DNA from: an uncultured Bacilli bacterium
GTDB taxonomy: Bacteria > Bacillota_I > Bacilli_A > RF39 > UBA660
Assembly (NCBI GenBank): GCA_947631045.1
Contig: CANRJV010000007.1
Coordinates: forward strand, 1-47,063
DNA: 47,063 nucleotides
Direction: 5' to 3'
Below, one piece after another: positions 25,798-34,693 of this stretch. Numbering within the stretch: position 1 is the stretch's first letter; every line of letters starts with the position of its first letter. The notes under the pieces were generated by a model that saw nothing but the letters and a program-made list of their open reading frames with translations, had not been told where the DNA came from and ran no database searches. The translations under genes and the position numbers were made by a program.

Positions 25798-26790
25798 ATG
25801 GAAAATAGAATTTATGAAGCCTTAAAAAGTGAAATGTTTTCATTATATCCAGATTTAAAAGTTATATTTGATGAAAGAATAGAAAATGTTTTTCAAAAAT
25901 TTACTAATATTTTATTAAATGAAAAAATTAATAAAACAGATAAATTTAGTGCAGAAGAATTATTAATCTTAAGAAAACGTTTTGGGGTTTTTGATGAGCG
26001 AGTTATTCCTTATGATGACATAGCCTTATGGATGCATAAAAGAAGACATGTTATTTTAGAAATAAAAAATAAAGCTTTAAAAAAGTTAGATAAATTGATA
26101 TATACTTATATTCATGTTAAAGGTTGTCAAAAAATAATGCCTAGTCTTTTAAATATTTCTTTAAAATCTTCTCTTTTTGATTTTTCACCCATTATTTTAG
26201 AGTTATTAGAAATTGAAGGAATAAATACTTTTGGAGAATTAATTAATATGTCAACTAAGGAAATATATGCTATTTATAATATTAGTGATGCTCGAGGAAA
26301 AGAAATAATTGATTATGTCCATTTTTTAGGTTATTCTTTTCGAGATGAATTAATTGGAAGTGATTTAGATGCAACGAGATATACATTCTTAGATGATTTA
26401 AATTTATCTTCTAATTTAAGTAAGCTTTTACACAGTTGGAAAATATATACGGTTAATGATTTTATGACTAAAGATATAAATACTTTTAGGTTAAGAAAAA
26501 ATGTTGGGATTAAAACTTATGAAGAGTTAAAAAGTCTTTATATAAGATGTGCAGCCATCTTAAGAAATGAACGAGATAAAGAATTAAATCCTTCCGCTGT
26601 TTCTTATGTTCCTACCAGAGAAACAATTTTAAGTAAGCAATTTAGTACCTATACTGCTTTAGAAGAACAAATTAGGACTTTAGGAAAAAGAAGAAGTAAG
26701 TTAGTAAAAAGAAATACCGAATTAGATTTAGAAATAGAAAATACTATTCAAAAATTAGAAGCTACTAAAATAAGAAGAAGGAGGAAGTAA
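25798..26790 (+). CDS. Sigma-4-like plus two alpha-CTD-like domains, putative transcription factor
   Basis: A 330-residue protein starting five bases after the previous stop. Residues about 55-100 repeat the sigma-4-like pattern (LLILRKRFGVFDERVIPYDDIALWM). Two segments then resemble the helix-hairpin-helix C-terminal domain of RpoA: ILELLEIEGINTFGELINMS... and LSKLLHSWKIYTVNDFMTKD...VGIKTYEELKSLY. Residues from about 285 form a basic coiled coil ending KIRRRRK. No sensor or enzymatic motif is visible. An accessory RNA-polymerase-binding or DNA-binding role is inferred from these resemblances. Confidence 0.55.
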   Translation: MENRIYEALKSEMFSLYPDLKVIFDERIENVFQKFTNILLNEKINKTDKFSAEELLILRKRFGVFDERVIPYDDIALWMHKRRHVILEIKNKALKKLDKLIYTYIHVKGCQKIMPSLLNISLKSSLFDFSPIILELLEIEGINTFGELINMSTKEIYAIYNISDARGKEIIDYVHFLGYSFRDELIGSDLDATRYTFLDDLNLSSNLSKLLHSWKIYTVNDFMTKDINTFRLRKNVGIKTYEELKSLYIRCAAILRNERDKELNPSAVSYVPTRETILSKQFSTYTALEEQIRTLGKRRSKLVKRNTELDLEIENTIQKLEATKIRRRRK

Positions 26791-26801
26791 CAATTGTTAC
26801 T
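26786..26801. repeat. 16-bp perfect palindrome over a stop codon
   Basis: AGTAACAATTGTTACT covers the stop of the preceding gene and lies just before the small coiled-coil ORF. It could be an operator or a weak stem. Confidence 0.4.
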
Positions 26802-26811
26802 ATAGAATATT

Positions 26812-26976
26812 ATGAATGATAAATTATTAAAAGATGTAATTTTAGATATGGAAATATTAGAAAAACATGCTAATGATTTAGAAGAGGAAGTTACTGATTT
26901 AGAAAAATTAATAGAGTTAAAAGAAAAGTATTTAAATCGGTTAAAACTTATTTTAGAGGCTAGTGAAAATAAATAG
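26812..26976 (+). CDS. Small coiled-coil protein (54 residues), hypothetical
   Basis: Too short for the ORF track. The translation MNDKLLKDVILDMEILEKHA ... LKLILEASENK has a clear heptad pattern of Leu and Ile between Glu and Lys. It lies in line with the upstream regulator genes and ends before the CYTH gene. The ribosome site is weak (GGAGGAAG is about 25 bases upstream), so translation is not certain. The antisense ORF in the track is a shadow. Confidence 0.5.
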   Translation: MNDKLLKDVILDMEILEKHANDLEEEVTDLEKLIELKEKYLNRLKLILEASENK

Positions 26977-27012
26977 TAGATGATATAATTATTTATTAGG
27001 GAGGCCAGGAAA

Positions 27013-28407
27013 ATGATTAACAAAGTAATATTTGAAAAATTAAAAGAAATATTAAAAGAAACTAGTGATAATAGTGTATCTTATGGATGTGCTAATCCAA
27101 GAGCTATTACTTCTAAAGACATGGAAGTATTTAAAATGGCTCTTGCAACTTTCAGAGATTTACTAAAATCTTATAAATCTAAAGTTTTTAATCGGGAAGA
27201 AGACCGCAAATTTTTAAGAGAGGTTTGTTCATTATTAATTCAATTTAATAATAATATTAATAAAATGTTAAATAAGAATTTTCAAAGATTTAAAATGCAA
27301 AAAGATTTAAATATTAAAGAACCTTTAAAAATATTTGAATCTTTTAGTAAAGCAGTAGAGGATGAAGAATATACTTGTAAAAGATTTGAATTAGTATCAT
27401 CTAATGGAAAGAAATCAAGTTTAGCATATCTTTTAGGAGATGCAAGTAGTATTGAATTTATCGAAGATGATGGACATCTTACGGAAAGAGAATTTAAAAT
27501 TTTAATAAATAAATTAAAATATAATCAAAAATCTTATATGTTTTATAGTGAATGTGATTTTATTAATTTTTGGCCATTTTTTACTCATCATTTTAATGGG
27601 ACCAACAATATTTGGTATGAGCAATGTGATGATGAATTAGGTAAAGTTATTGATAATTTTACTAATTTAGCTATTAGTGATGGTTATGATATTGAAGGTA
27701 TAGCAAAATCAGATATGACCGAGGCTATTAAAGTAAGAAAACCAGATTTAGGGCCAACAGAATTGGAACTTCGTTATTTACTTGAGTCTCCTAAAGAAGG
27801 ATTAATGGATGAACTTATAAAATCATTTTTAAATCATGGCTTTAAAATTAATAATATGGTAAATAAAGAAAATAAAGATGTTTATTATGATACTCCGGAT
27901 ATGAGTTTAATGAGAAGTGAATCAGTACTTAGATTAAGAAGTATAAAAAGTGTTGATGGGGAAAGATATATAGGAACTTATAAAAAGCCTTTAAAAAGTG
28001 AAGGAGTATATCATAAGAGATTAGAATATAATATGTCTTTAGATAATCCAACTTTTGAAAATTTGCAAAATGCTTTAAGTGAACAAGTTGAATTTTCGAA
28101 TAAATTTGAACCATCTTTAAATATAACAACGGAAAGAAATGATATATATTTAGAAAAAGATGGCATCACTTATGCTTTATCAATTGATAATGTAGAATAT
28201 GTTGGTGAAAGAGGGACTTATCAAGAGGTAATGGTGGAAGTAGAACTTAAAACTAAAGATAAAGAGGGTCATTTATTAGATATTATTCATGATTTCTTAT
28301 CAAGAGATGTTAAAGGACTAATTCTTATTAAAGAAGGAAAATATCAAAGAGGAGTGAGATATACTTCATCTAAAGTTAAAGATTTAAAATTAATTCCCAA
28401 TGTATAA
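27013..28407 (+). CDS. CYTH-domain (triphosphate tunnel) protein with novel N-terminal domain
   Basis: A 464-residue protein preceded by GGGAGG. The C-terminal 210 residues form a CYTH domain, the fold of inorganic triphosphatases and class IV adenylate cyclases. It begins with ELELRY in place of the usual ExExK, continues with YYDTPDMSLMRSESVLRLRS, TYKKPL, HKRLEYN and SIDNVEYVGERGTYQEVMVEVELK, which supply the usual acidic and basic tunnel residues. The N-terminal 240 residues are helical and unknown to me. The substrate cannot be told from sequence. A terminator follows immediately. Confidence 0.75.
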   Translation: MINKVIFEKLKEILKETSDNSVSYGCANPRAITSKDMEVFKMALATFRDLLKSYKSKVFNREEDRKFLREVCSLLIQFNNNINKMLNKNFQRFKMQKDLNIKEPLKIFESFSKAVEDEEYTCKRFELVSSNGKKSSLAYLLGDASSIEFIEDDGHLTEREFKILINKLKYNQKSYMFYSECDFINFWPFFTHHFNGTNNIWYEQCDDELGKVIDNFTNLAISDGYDIEGIAKSDMTEAIKVRKPDLGPTELELRYLLESPKEGLMDELIKSFLNHGFKINNMVNKENKDVYYDTPDMSLMRSESVLRLRSIKSVDGERYIGTYKKPLKSEGVYHKRLEYNMSLDNPTFENLQNALSEQVEFSNKFEPSLNITTERNDIYLEKDGITYALSIDNVEYVGERGTYQEVMVEVELKTKDKEGHLLDIIHDFLSRDVKGLILIKEGKYQRGVRYTSSKVKDLKLIPNV

Positions 28408-28434
28408 ACCGTTCAATTAAGTTTTGAACGGTTT
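28406..28434 (+). terminator. Terminator of the CYTH gene
   Basis: An 11-bp perfect stem (AAACCGTTCAA with TTGAACGGTTT) and a short T-run start at the stop codon. Confidence 0.8.
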
Positions 28435-28440
28435 TATGTT

Positions 28441-28509
28441 TTAAAAAGTGTGGGAATGAAAACTTAAAAAGTGATGGATTAAAATATAAAAAAGTGCAGG
28501 AATAAAAAT
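28441..28509. repeat. Three imperfect 23-base tandem repeats
   Basis: TTAAAAAGTGTGGGAATGAA is followed by TTAAAAAGTGATGGATTAAA and ATAAAAAAGTGCAGGAATAA, all with the core AAAAAGTG-N-NGGAATNAAAA. They precede the ATPase remnant and may mark repeated duplication during its decay. Confidence 0.5.
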
Positions 28510-28761
28510 GTAAAATTTTTAAATAGAGAAATTGATAGTGTTATAGAACTTGAAGATGGCGAATGGTGTGCATTTGAAATAAAATTAGGAGTTAATCAAA
28601 TAGAAGAAGCCGCCAATAAATTGATAAATTTTAAAAATTCGTTACTAAATAATGAAGGTAAAGTTCCTCGTGTTTTATGTGTAATTTGTGCTATGACAAA
28701 TAGTGCCTACATAAGACCAGATGGTGTTTATGTAGTGCCACTAATAGCTTTAAAAAATTAA
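28483..28761 (+). pseudogene. C-terminal remnant of an AAA ATPase with DUF4143 domain
   Basis: An open frame without start codon reads NREIDSVIELEDGEWCAFEI, then KLGVNQIEEAANKLINFK and the ending AYIRPDGVYVVPLIALKN. This matches the end of the common bacterial ATPases with a DUF4143 tail (typical end RxDGVYVVPIGCLK). The ATPase part is gone and stops occur just upstream, so it is a dead fragment between the CYTH gene and parA. Confidence 0.75.
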
Positions 28762-28767
28762 AGTAGA

Positions 28768-28797
28768 GAAAGAATTTGGGAATATTCTTTCTTTTTT
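28768..28797 (+). terminator. Terminator before parA
   Basis: GAAAGAAT and ATTCTTTC pair with an eight-base loop and are followed by six T. It separates the DUF4143 remnant from the parA operon. Confidence 0.75.
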
Positions 28798-28864
28798 CTA
28801 GTGCTATTAAGTTTTATGTGTTAAAATAGTAAGTAGTGAGTGTTAAAAATTAGAGGTGTTTTTT

Positions 28865-29650
28865 ATGGCTAAAGTAATTTCATTAGTTAATCAAAAAGGA
28901 GGAGTTGGAAAAACCACTACAAGTATCAATTTAGCAGCTGCCTTAGGTAAAGAAGACAAAAAAGTTTTGCTTATTGATTTGGACCCCCAAAGCAATGCTA
29001 CTACGGGTCTAGGTTTAACTTCTTCAGATTTTGAACATGACATTTATGAAGTTATTACGGGTAAATGTCCTATTGAAGAAAGTATTATTAAAACTGAATT
29101 TGAAAATTTAGCCATTATTCCATCAACTTTAAATTTAGCGGGAGTTGATGTTGAGTTTGTTAAAAGAATGTTAGATGATCAAACATTCCATCAAAATGAG
29201 CAATTAAAAAAAGCTATTAATGATATAAGAGGAGCCTTTGATTATATTATAATCGATTGCCAACCATCTCTAGGACTAGGAACAATGAATGCTTTAGTAG
29301 CTAGTGATTCAGTTATTATTCCAGTTCAATGTGAATTTTTTGCTCTAGAAGGAATTACCCAACTTTTAAATTCTATTATTATGGTTCAATCTAGTATGAA
29401 TCCGAATTTAAGAATTGAGGGTGTGTTACTTACAATGCTTGATGGTAGAACTAACATTGGTTTAGAAGTTATTGAAGAAATTAGAAAATATTTTAAAGAT
29501 AAAGTATTTAACACAATTATTCCCAGACTAGTAAGATTAGTTGAAGCTCCAAGTCATGGTAAACCAATAAATGAATATGATCCTACTAGTAGAGCCACCG
29601 AAGCTTATCATAATTTAGCAAAGGAAGTGATTGAGCGTAATGGAGACTAA
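28865..29650 (+). CDS. parA: Chromosome-partitioning ATPase ParA/Soj
   Basis: ParA is a DNA-binding ATPase that works with ParB in origin segregation, 261 residues. The deviant Walker A motif KGGVGKTTTS, Walker B region DYIIIDCQPSLG and DLDPQSNATTGLG are intact. I start at ATG 28865 (MAKVISLVNQKGG); the GTG three codons earlier overlaps the AGGTG ribosome site. It overlaps parB by 11 bases. I saw no obvious parS site nearby. Confidence 0.95.
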   Translation: MAKVISLVNQKGGVGKTTTSINLAAALGKEDKKVLLIDLDPQSNATTGLGLTSSDFEHDIYEVITGKCPIEESIIKTEFENLAIIPSTLNLAGVDVEFVKRMLDDQTFHQNEQLKKAINDIRGAFDYIIIDCQPSLGLGTMNALVASDSVIIPVQCEFFALEGITQLLNSIIMVQSSMNPNLRIEGVLLTMLDGRTNIGLEVIEEIRKYFKDKVFNTIIPRLVRLVEAPSHGKPINEYDPTSRATEAYHNLAKEVIERNGD

Positions 29651-30524
29651 GAAAAAAGCTTTAGGTAGAGGATTAGAACAACTATTTACTAATAACAATG
29701 TTATTGATTTTGACAACTTTGAAAAAGAAATTGTTAAAGAAAATAAGAATGATGTTGTTAATATTAAAGTTGAAGAAATTAGAAGAAATCCTTATCAACC
29801 TCGAACTAACTTTAATGAAGAAAGCTTACAAGAATTAGCGGCTTCCATTAAGGAATATGGGGTAGTGCAACCAATTTTGATTAAACAAAGTATTAAAGGT
29901 TATGAATTAATCGCTGGTGAAAGAAGACTTAGAGCTTCTAAACTAGCTGGTTTAAAAGAAATACCCGCCATTATTAAAGATTTTACCGATCAAGAAATGA
30001 TGGAAATAGCCTTACTTGAAAACATTCAAAGAGAAGATTTGAATGCGATTGATGAGGCTAAAAGTGTTTTAAATATTATTAATCTAAGAGGAATGACCCA
30101 AGAAGAATTTGCAAATAAATTTGGGAAAAGTAGAAGTTATATAACCAATTTATTAGGACTTTTAAAATTACCAGAACCAGTGCAAAAAATGTTAATAAAT
30201 AAAGAAATATCAACATCTCATGGCCGGGCTTTAAGTAAATTAGAAGATGAAAATCAAATAATTGATTTAGCCAAAAGAATTGTTAATGAAAACTTAAATG
30301 TTCGCGATATTGAGAAAATTGTTAGTGGTAAAGAGATGATTAAAAGAAAACCACTAAGAGAAAAAGATATTAACCCTAAATATGAAATGTATGAAAGAGT
30401 TATTAGTGATAAAGTAGGAAATAAAGTTAAAATAAATAAAAATAAAGTGGAAATTACTTTTGATTCTCTTAAAGATTTAGAAAGAATAATGGAAATTTTA
30501 AATATTTCTATTGGTGAAGAATAA
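29640..30524 (+). CDS. parB: Chromosome-partitioning protein ParB/Spo0J
   Basis: ParB binds parS and is a CTP-dependent clamp, 294 residues. The start METKKKALGRGLEQLF is typical; AAGGAAGTGA lies before ATG 29640. The CTP-binding motif GERRLRASKLAGL, the box RNPYQPR and the helix-turn-helix MTQEEFANKFGKSRSYITNLLGLLKLP follow, then a dimerisation domain. Operon with parA. Confidence 0.95.
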   Translation: METKKKALGRGLEQLFTNNNVIDFDNFEKEIVKENKNDVVNIKVEEIRRNPYQPRTNFNEESLQELAASIKEYGVVQPILIKQSIKGYELIAGERRLRASKLAGLKEIPAIIKDFTDQEMMEIALLENIQREDLNAIDEAKSVLNIINLRGMTQEEFANKFGKSRSYITNLLGLLKLPEPVQKMLINKEISTSHGRALSKLEDENQIIDLAKRIVNENLNVRDIEKIVSGKEMIKRKPLREKDINPKYEMYERVISDKVGNKVKINKNKVEITFDSLKDLERIMEILNISIGEE

Positions 30525-30721
30525 TGGATAAAGATTTTTCTCTAAATGATGAAGTTATTATGCGGAAAAACCATGCTTGTGGGACTAACTTGTGGACAAT
30601 AACGAGAGTGGGAGTCGATGTTAAAATTAAGTGTAATAACTGTGGGAGAGAAATAATGATGGATAGATTAGAGTTTCAGAAGAAACTAAAGAAGGTGCTT
30701 AAAGATGAGAAGAAGAGCTAG
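30524..30721 (+). CDS. DUF951 protein (YyzM-like)
   Basis: A 65-residue protein of the DUF951 family, usually found between parB and ychF in Firmicutes. It has HACGTNLWTITRVGVDVKIK followed by the CNNCGRE pair, together a likely zinc site. The start shares one base with the parB stop. The function is unknown. Confidence 0.85.
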   Translation: MDKDFSLNDEVIMRKNHACGTNLWTITRVGVDVKIKCNNCGREIMMDRLEFQKKLKKVLKDEKKS

Positions 30722-32246
30722 AAAAAATAGAAGTGGATTGCATCCACTGATGACGTATGTTGTCCTAATTGTGATAACGATTGTTTTAAGTGGAATACTT
30801 CATTTATTAGATGTTCAAGCTACTTATTATCATATTAATAATATTACTTCTGATATAACACCAGTAACTGAATTAGTTAAATCTTTATTTTCTTTAAGCG
30901 GAATAAAATACATATTTACAAATACAGTAGCTAATTTTGCAAATTTTACAGTTTTATCTAATTTAATAATTCTTTTAATGGGAATTAGTATTATGGACAA
31001 AAGTGGTTTTTTACAAACAGCCATTACTTTGACAACTAAAAGATTAAAGAAAAAGACTGTTACTTTCTTTTTTGTCTTCTTTTGTGTTATAGCAAGTTTA
31101 TTTGGTGATTTATCTTACTTAATATTTATTCCTTTAGGAGCTTTGCTTTTCTATTATGGAAAACGAAATCCAGCGATTGGCATAATTTGTTCTTTTGCTG
31201 CCTTATCTTGTGGTAATGCCATTAATATTTTCTTTACTAGTTCCGATTCAGCTTTATCAACTTACACTAATTTAGTATCTTCAACTATTGATTCTGTCCA
31301 TACTGTTAATGGCTTATCTTTCTTCATCATTATGGCAGTGGCCGTTATATTAGTTTCTTATATTATTACGGTTATTACCGAAAATATTATTGTTAAGAAA
31401 TTACCTAAATATGAATTTACGGAAAGTGAACTTGAAGAAGATATTGTTACTAAAGATGAAAAGAAGGGTATGATTTATGCTTGTTTTAGTGCCTTTATTT
31501 ACTTAATAATTTTTATTTATAGTATTATCCCTGGTTTACCTTTAAGTGGGGCTTTACTTGATTATAGTCAAACAGCTTATATAGATAAATTATTTAGTGT
31601 TAATTCTTTCTTTAGTAATGGGTTTGTTTTCATTGTTACTTTACTATTTATTATCTTAGGTTTATTCTATGGTATAGGTGTTAAAACAATTAAAAATCAT
31701 GAGGACTTCTGTGATAATTTTGGCCATTCCTTAGATGGTATTGGTAATATGTTAGTTATGATATTCTTAGCCTCTATATTTATCAGTATTTTAAAACAAA
31801 CAAATATTGGTAATGTTATTGTGGCTTTTATGAGTGATATAATTACCAAGAGTGGATTTACCGGGTTTCCATTAATAATTTTAGCTTTCCTTGGGGTGAT
31901 GATTTCGACGATTGTAGTGCCATCTAGTACTATTAAATGGTCAATGTTATCATCTACGATGGTTCCATTATTCATGCAAAATGGCATGACTCCTGCCTTT
32001 GCTCAAATCGTTTTTCGTTTTGCCGAAGCCGGAGTTATGAATATTACACCAGTTTTAGCTTATTTTATTGTTTATTTGGCCTTTTTAGAAAAATATAATC
32101 AAAGTGAAGAAAAAATTCATTTAATTGAGTCTATTAAATATCAAATTCCCTATACAATTGTTATTAGTTTAACGCTACTCGTTTTAGTAATTGTCTGGTA
32201 TATTATAGGTATACCACTTGGTATAGGGACATTTCCAACTATGTAG
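30705..32246 (+). CDS. AbgT-family transporter
   Basis: A 513-residue membrane protein with about 11-13 hydrophobic segments. The N-terminal HPLMTYVVLIVITIVLSGIL, LLMGISIMDKSGFLQTAI and the re-entrant region STIVVPSSTIKWSMLSSTMVPLFM match the AbgT family, which moves aminobenzoyl-glutamate or, in some members, sulfonamides. The substrate here is unknown. It overlaps DUF951 by 17 bases, with its ribosome site AAGGTG inside that gene, an unusual insertion in the parB-ychF order. Confidence 0.8.
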   Translation: MRRRARKNRSGLHPLMTYVVLIVITIVLSGILHLLDVQATYYHINNITSDITPVTELVKSLFSLSGIKYIFTNTVANFANFTVLSNLIILLMGISIMDKSGFLQTAITLTTKRLKKKTVTFFFVFFCVIASLFGDLSYLIFIPLGALLFYYGKRNPAIGIICSFAALSCGNAINIFFTSSDSALSTYTNLVSSTIDSVHTVNGLSFFIIMAVAVILVSYIITVITENIIVKKLPKYEFTESELEEDIVTKDEKKGMIYACFSAFIYLIIFIYSIIPGLPLSGALLDYSQTAYIDKLFSVNSFFSNGFVFIVTLLFIILGLFYGIGVKTIKNHEDFCDNFGHSLDGIGNMLVMIFLASIFISILKQTNIGNVIVAFMSDIITKSGFTGFPLIILAFLGVMISTIVVPSSTIKWSMLSSTMVPLFMQNGMTPAFAQIVFRFAEAGVMNITPVLAYFIVYLAFLEKYNQSEEKIHLIESIKYQIPYTIVISLTLLVLVIVWYIIGIPLGIGTFPTM

Positions 32247-32255
32247 GAGGTAATT

Positions 32256-33356
32256 ATGAGTTTACAAGCAGGCATAGTAGGTTTACCAAATGTTGGTAAA
32301 TCAACCTTATTTAACGCTATTACAAAAAAACATATTCTAGCAGCCAATTATCCTTTTGCGACGATTGAACCTAATGTGGGTGTCGTTGTGGTTCCGGATA
32401 CAAGACTTGATTATTTAGTGAGTTTATATAATCCCAAAAGTGTTGTACCGACAACTTTTGAATTCATCGATATTGCAGGTCTTGTGAGTGGGGCATCAAC
32501 AGGTGAAGGTTTAGGAAATAAATTTTTATCGCATATAAGAGAAGTTGATGCTATTGTCGAAGTGGTAAGATGCTTTGATGATGAAAATATTACCCATGTT
32601 GAGGGTAAAACGGATCCAATTAGAGATGTCGAAATAATTAATACCGAATTAATTTTATCGGATTTAGAAATTGTGGCTAATAGGCTTGGTAAAATTGAGA
32701 AAAAAGCCGAAACAACAAAAGATAAAGAGGCTCTAAAAGAAGTAAGTGTTTTAAAAAGAATTAAAGATAGTCTCGAAAAAAGTATTCCGGTAAGATTATT
32801 AGAATTTACCGAAGATGAAATTGATATAATTAAGAATTTTAATTTAATAACTTTTAAAAAAATTATTTATGTTGCCAATGTATCAGAAGAGAGTGCTTCG
32901 GCGGGAGATAATGAATATTCTCTAATCTTAAAAGAATATGCGGCGAAAGAAAAGGCTAGTGTGGTGGTAATGTGTGCCAAATTAGAAAGTGATTTAGCCG
33001 ATTATCCTGATGAAGAAAAAGAGGCCTTCTTAAAAGATTTAGGGATTGCCAATAGTGGTTTAGATAAATTAATTTTTGCTACTTATGATTTATTAGGTCT
33101 CGCAACATTTTTTACATCTGGACCTGATGAATGCCGGGCATGGACTTTTAGAAAAGGCATGAAAGCTCCTAAGTGTGCGGGCATAATTCATAGCGATTTT
33201 GAAAGAGGATTTATTAAAGCCGAAGTTATGAGTTTTGATGATTTAAAAGAATTAGGTAGTGAACTGAAAGTTAAAGAAGCTGGTCGTTTAAGACTGGAAG
33301 GCAAAGACTATGAAGTAATGGATGGCGACATTTGTTACTTTAGATTTAATGTTTAG
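32256..33356 (+). CDS. ychF: Ribosome-binding ATPase YchF/EngD
   Basis: An Obg-family P-loop ATPase, 366 residues as usual. G1 is GLPNVGKSTLFNAIT, the switch region FIDIAGLVSGASTGEGLGNKF, and the C-terminal TGS-like domain TFFTSGPDECRAWTFRKG...HSDFERGFIKAEV is complete. Ribosome site AGGAGG. Confidence 0.95.
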   Translation: MSLQAGIVGLPNVGKSTLFNAITKKHILAANYPFATIEPNVGVVVVPDTRLDYLVSLYNPKSVVPTTFEFIDIAGLVSGASTGEGLGNKFLSHIREVDAIVEVVRCFDDENITHVEGKTDPIRDVEIINTELILSDLEIVANRLGKIEKKAETTKDKEALKEVSVLKRIKDSLEKSIPVRLLEFTEDEIDIIKNFNLITFKKIIYVANVSEESASAGDNEYSLILKEYAAKEKASVVVMCAKLESDLADYPDEEKEAFLKDLGIANSGLDKLIFATYDLLGLATFFTSGPDECRAWTFRKGMKAPKCAGIIHSDFERGFIKAEVMSFDDLKELGSELKVKEAGRLRLEGKDYEVMDGDICYFRFNV

Positions 33357-33370
33357 AAAGGGGTATTATA

Positions 33371-34540
33371 ATGGCTAAAAATATGGTAAATGATATTATT
33401 GAAAGAATCGTAGAAATAATTAATTTAAGCGAAAAGAAAGAAAAAGAGTTAGCAAATTCGGGTAGCGAAGAAGTCTTAACCGAAGAATTTTTAGGTTATT
33501 ATATTCTTAAAGAATACTTAAAAGAATTTAAAGATTTATGTGATGCTGAAAGAACTATTTTGATTTTTCAAAATACCTCGGCTCCTTTAGCGTTAAATAA
33601 AAAATTAATTGATAAATGCGATTCAGTAATTGCGGCCAAAGAAGAAAATGCATCTTTATATGAAGAGTTAAAAAATCTTCTTATGAACGCTCTTGGTAAA
33701 AGTTTAGAAGAATTAGCCGAAATAAATGGGTATTATATTGAAAGAAAAAGTTTGTCTAAATTTCATGAATTAGACCATAAATTAAAATTTACCAATGCCA
33801 TTAATTATACTCCCGAAGAAGTTACGGAACAATTAAATCATGCTGCCATTAATAATCCAGCCGCTCGGAAAAGAAGAATTGACCGGTATCGGGTTGTTAA
33901 TAAAATTATTAGTTTTAATGCTTATAAGAATAAAGGAAATCTTTCTTTAGGAATGGCGAATATTCGGCAAGATTTACTTGATTCTAAACATTTAGAAATT
34001 GTTTGTCTTGGTTTATTTGGGCATTTAGATTTAGATGGGGTTAGAAGTTTAGGCTATATTTACCCTGAAAAAGAGTATACCGAGTTATTAAGCGAACTTT
34101 CCACTTGGGGATTTTTTGAACCCGAAGAATTATTAGATTTAAAAGATAATCATGCAATTGTGGAAAATCCTAAATTAACGGAAATTATTGGGCAACTTGC
34201 TTTACAAAAAGATTTAACTTTTGCAGGTATTTACGAATTTAGAAATATCGAAGGAATTGGTATGGAAGGGGTTAAAACCATGATTAATATTCTTCATATG
34301 ATTAAAGCTTTATCAGATGAAGAATATCGGAAATATACAACTTTTGAAATATCAAGAGAATTAGGAGTACCTTTTAATACCTTTAAAAGTCCGGAAGAAG
34401 AGGTCAATCCGGAATTTATGAATGCTCTTATGGCTTATGCAGAAAGTATGGGCTTAGGAAAGACCAAAGAAGAAATTTTACAAAATTTACAAAATTCTTC
34501 TTTAGAAAATCCGGAACTTAAAAATGGAACCAGTTTATAG
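33371..34540 (+). CDS. Unknown cytoplasmic protein downstream of ychF
   Basis: A 389-residue soluble protein with no signal peptide or membrane segment. The N-terminal half is strongly helical and charged. Residues about 145-175 include AAINNPAARKRRIDRYRVVNK and the C-terminal part ISRELGVPFNTFKSPEEEV. I recognise no catalytic motif or family. AAGGGG precedes the ATG, so it is probably co-transcribed with ychF. Confidence 0.6.
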   Translation: MAKNMVNDIIERIVEIINLSEKKEKELANSGSEEVLTEEFLGYYILKEYLKEFKDLCDAERTILIFQNTSAPLALNKKLIDKCDSVIAAKEENASLYEELKNLLMNALGKSLEELAEINGYYIERKSLSKFHELDHKLKFTNAINYTPEEVTEQLNHAAINNPAARKRRIDRYRVVNKIISFNAYKNKGNLSLGMANIRQDLLDSKHLEIVCLGLFGHLDLDGVRSLGYIYPEKEYTELLSELSTWGFFEPEELLDLKDNHAIVENPKLTEIIGQLALQKDLTFAGIYEFRNIEGIGMEGVKTMINILHMIKALSDEEYRKYTTFEISRELGVPFNTFKSPEEEVNPEFMNALMAYAESMGLGKTKEEILQNLQNSSLENPELKNGTSL

Positions 34541-34596
34541 CTGTTTTTTCATATTTTAAAATCTCTTTTAATATAAATAAATAGGGCATTTAATTG

Positions 34597-34625
34597 TTTA
34601 CAATTAAGGTTATTTTTGATATACT
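34597..34625 (+). promoter_or_regulatory. rpsF operon promoter
   Basis: TTTACA (34597) and TATACT (34620) are separated by 17 bases. The leader of about 60 bases that follows contains two hairpins, GAGTAA-attga-TTACTC and GCTTTT-ttat-AAAAGC. In other bacteria rpsF leaders can bind S6:S18; I cannot confirm that motif here. Confidence 0.7.
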
Positions 34626-34693
34626 ATATGGCGAGTAAATTGATTACTCCTTGCTTTTTTATAAAAGCCAAAAGACCATAAGGAGGTGGAAAG

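Noticed and set aside
28441-28509. Possible CRISPR array
   Set aside because: Only three imperfect contiguous copies without spacers, and no cas genes.
28800-30524. parS site near parAB
   Set aside because: I looked for TGTTTCACGTGAAACA-like palindromes and found none convincing.
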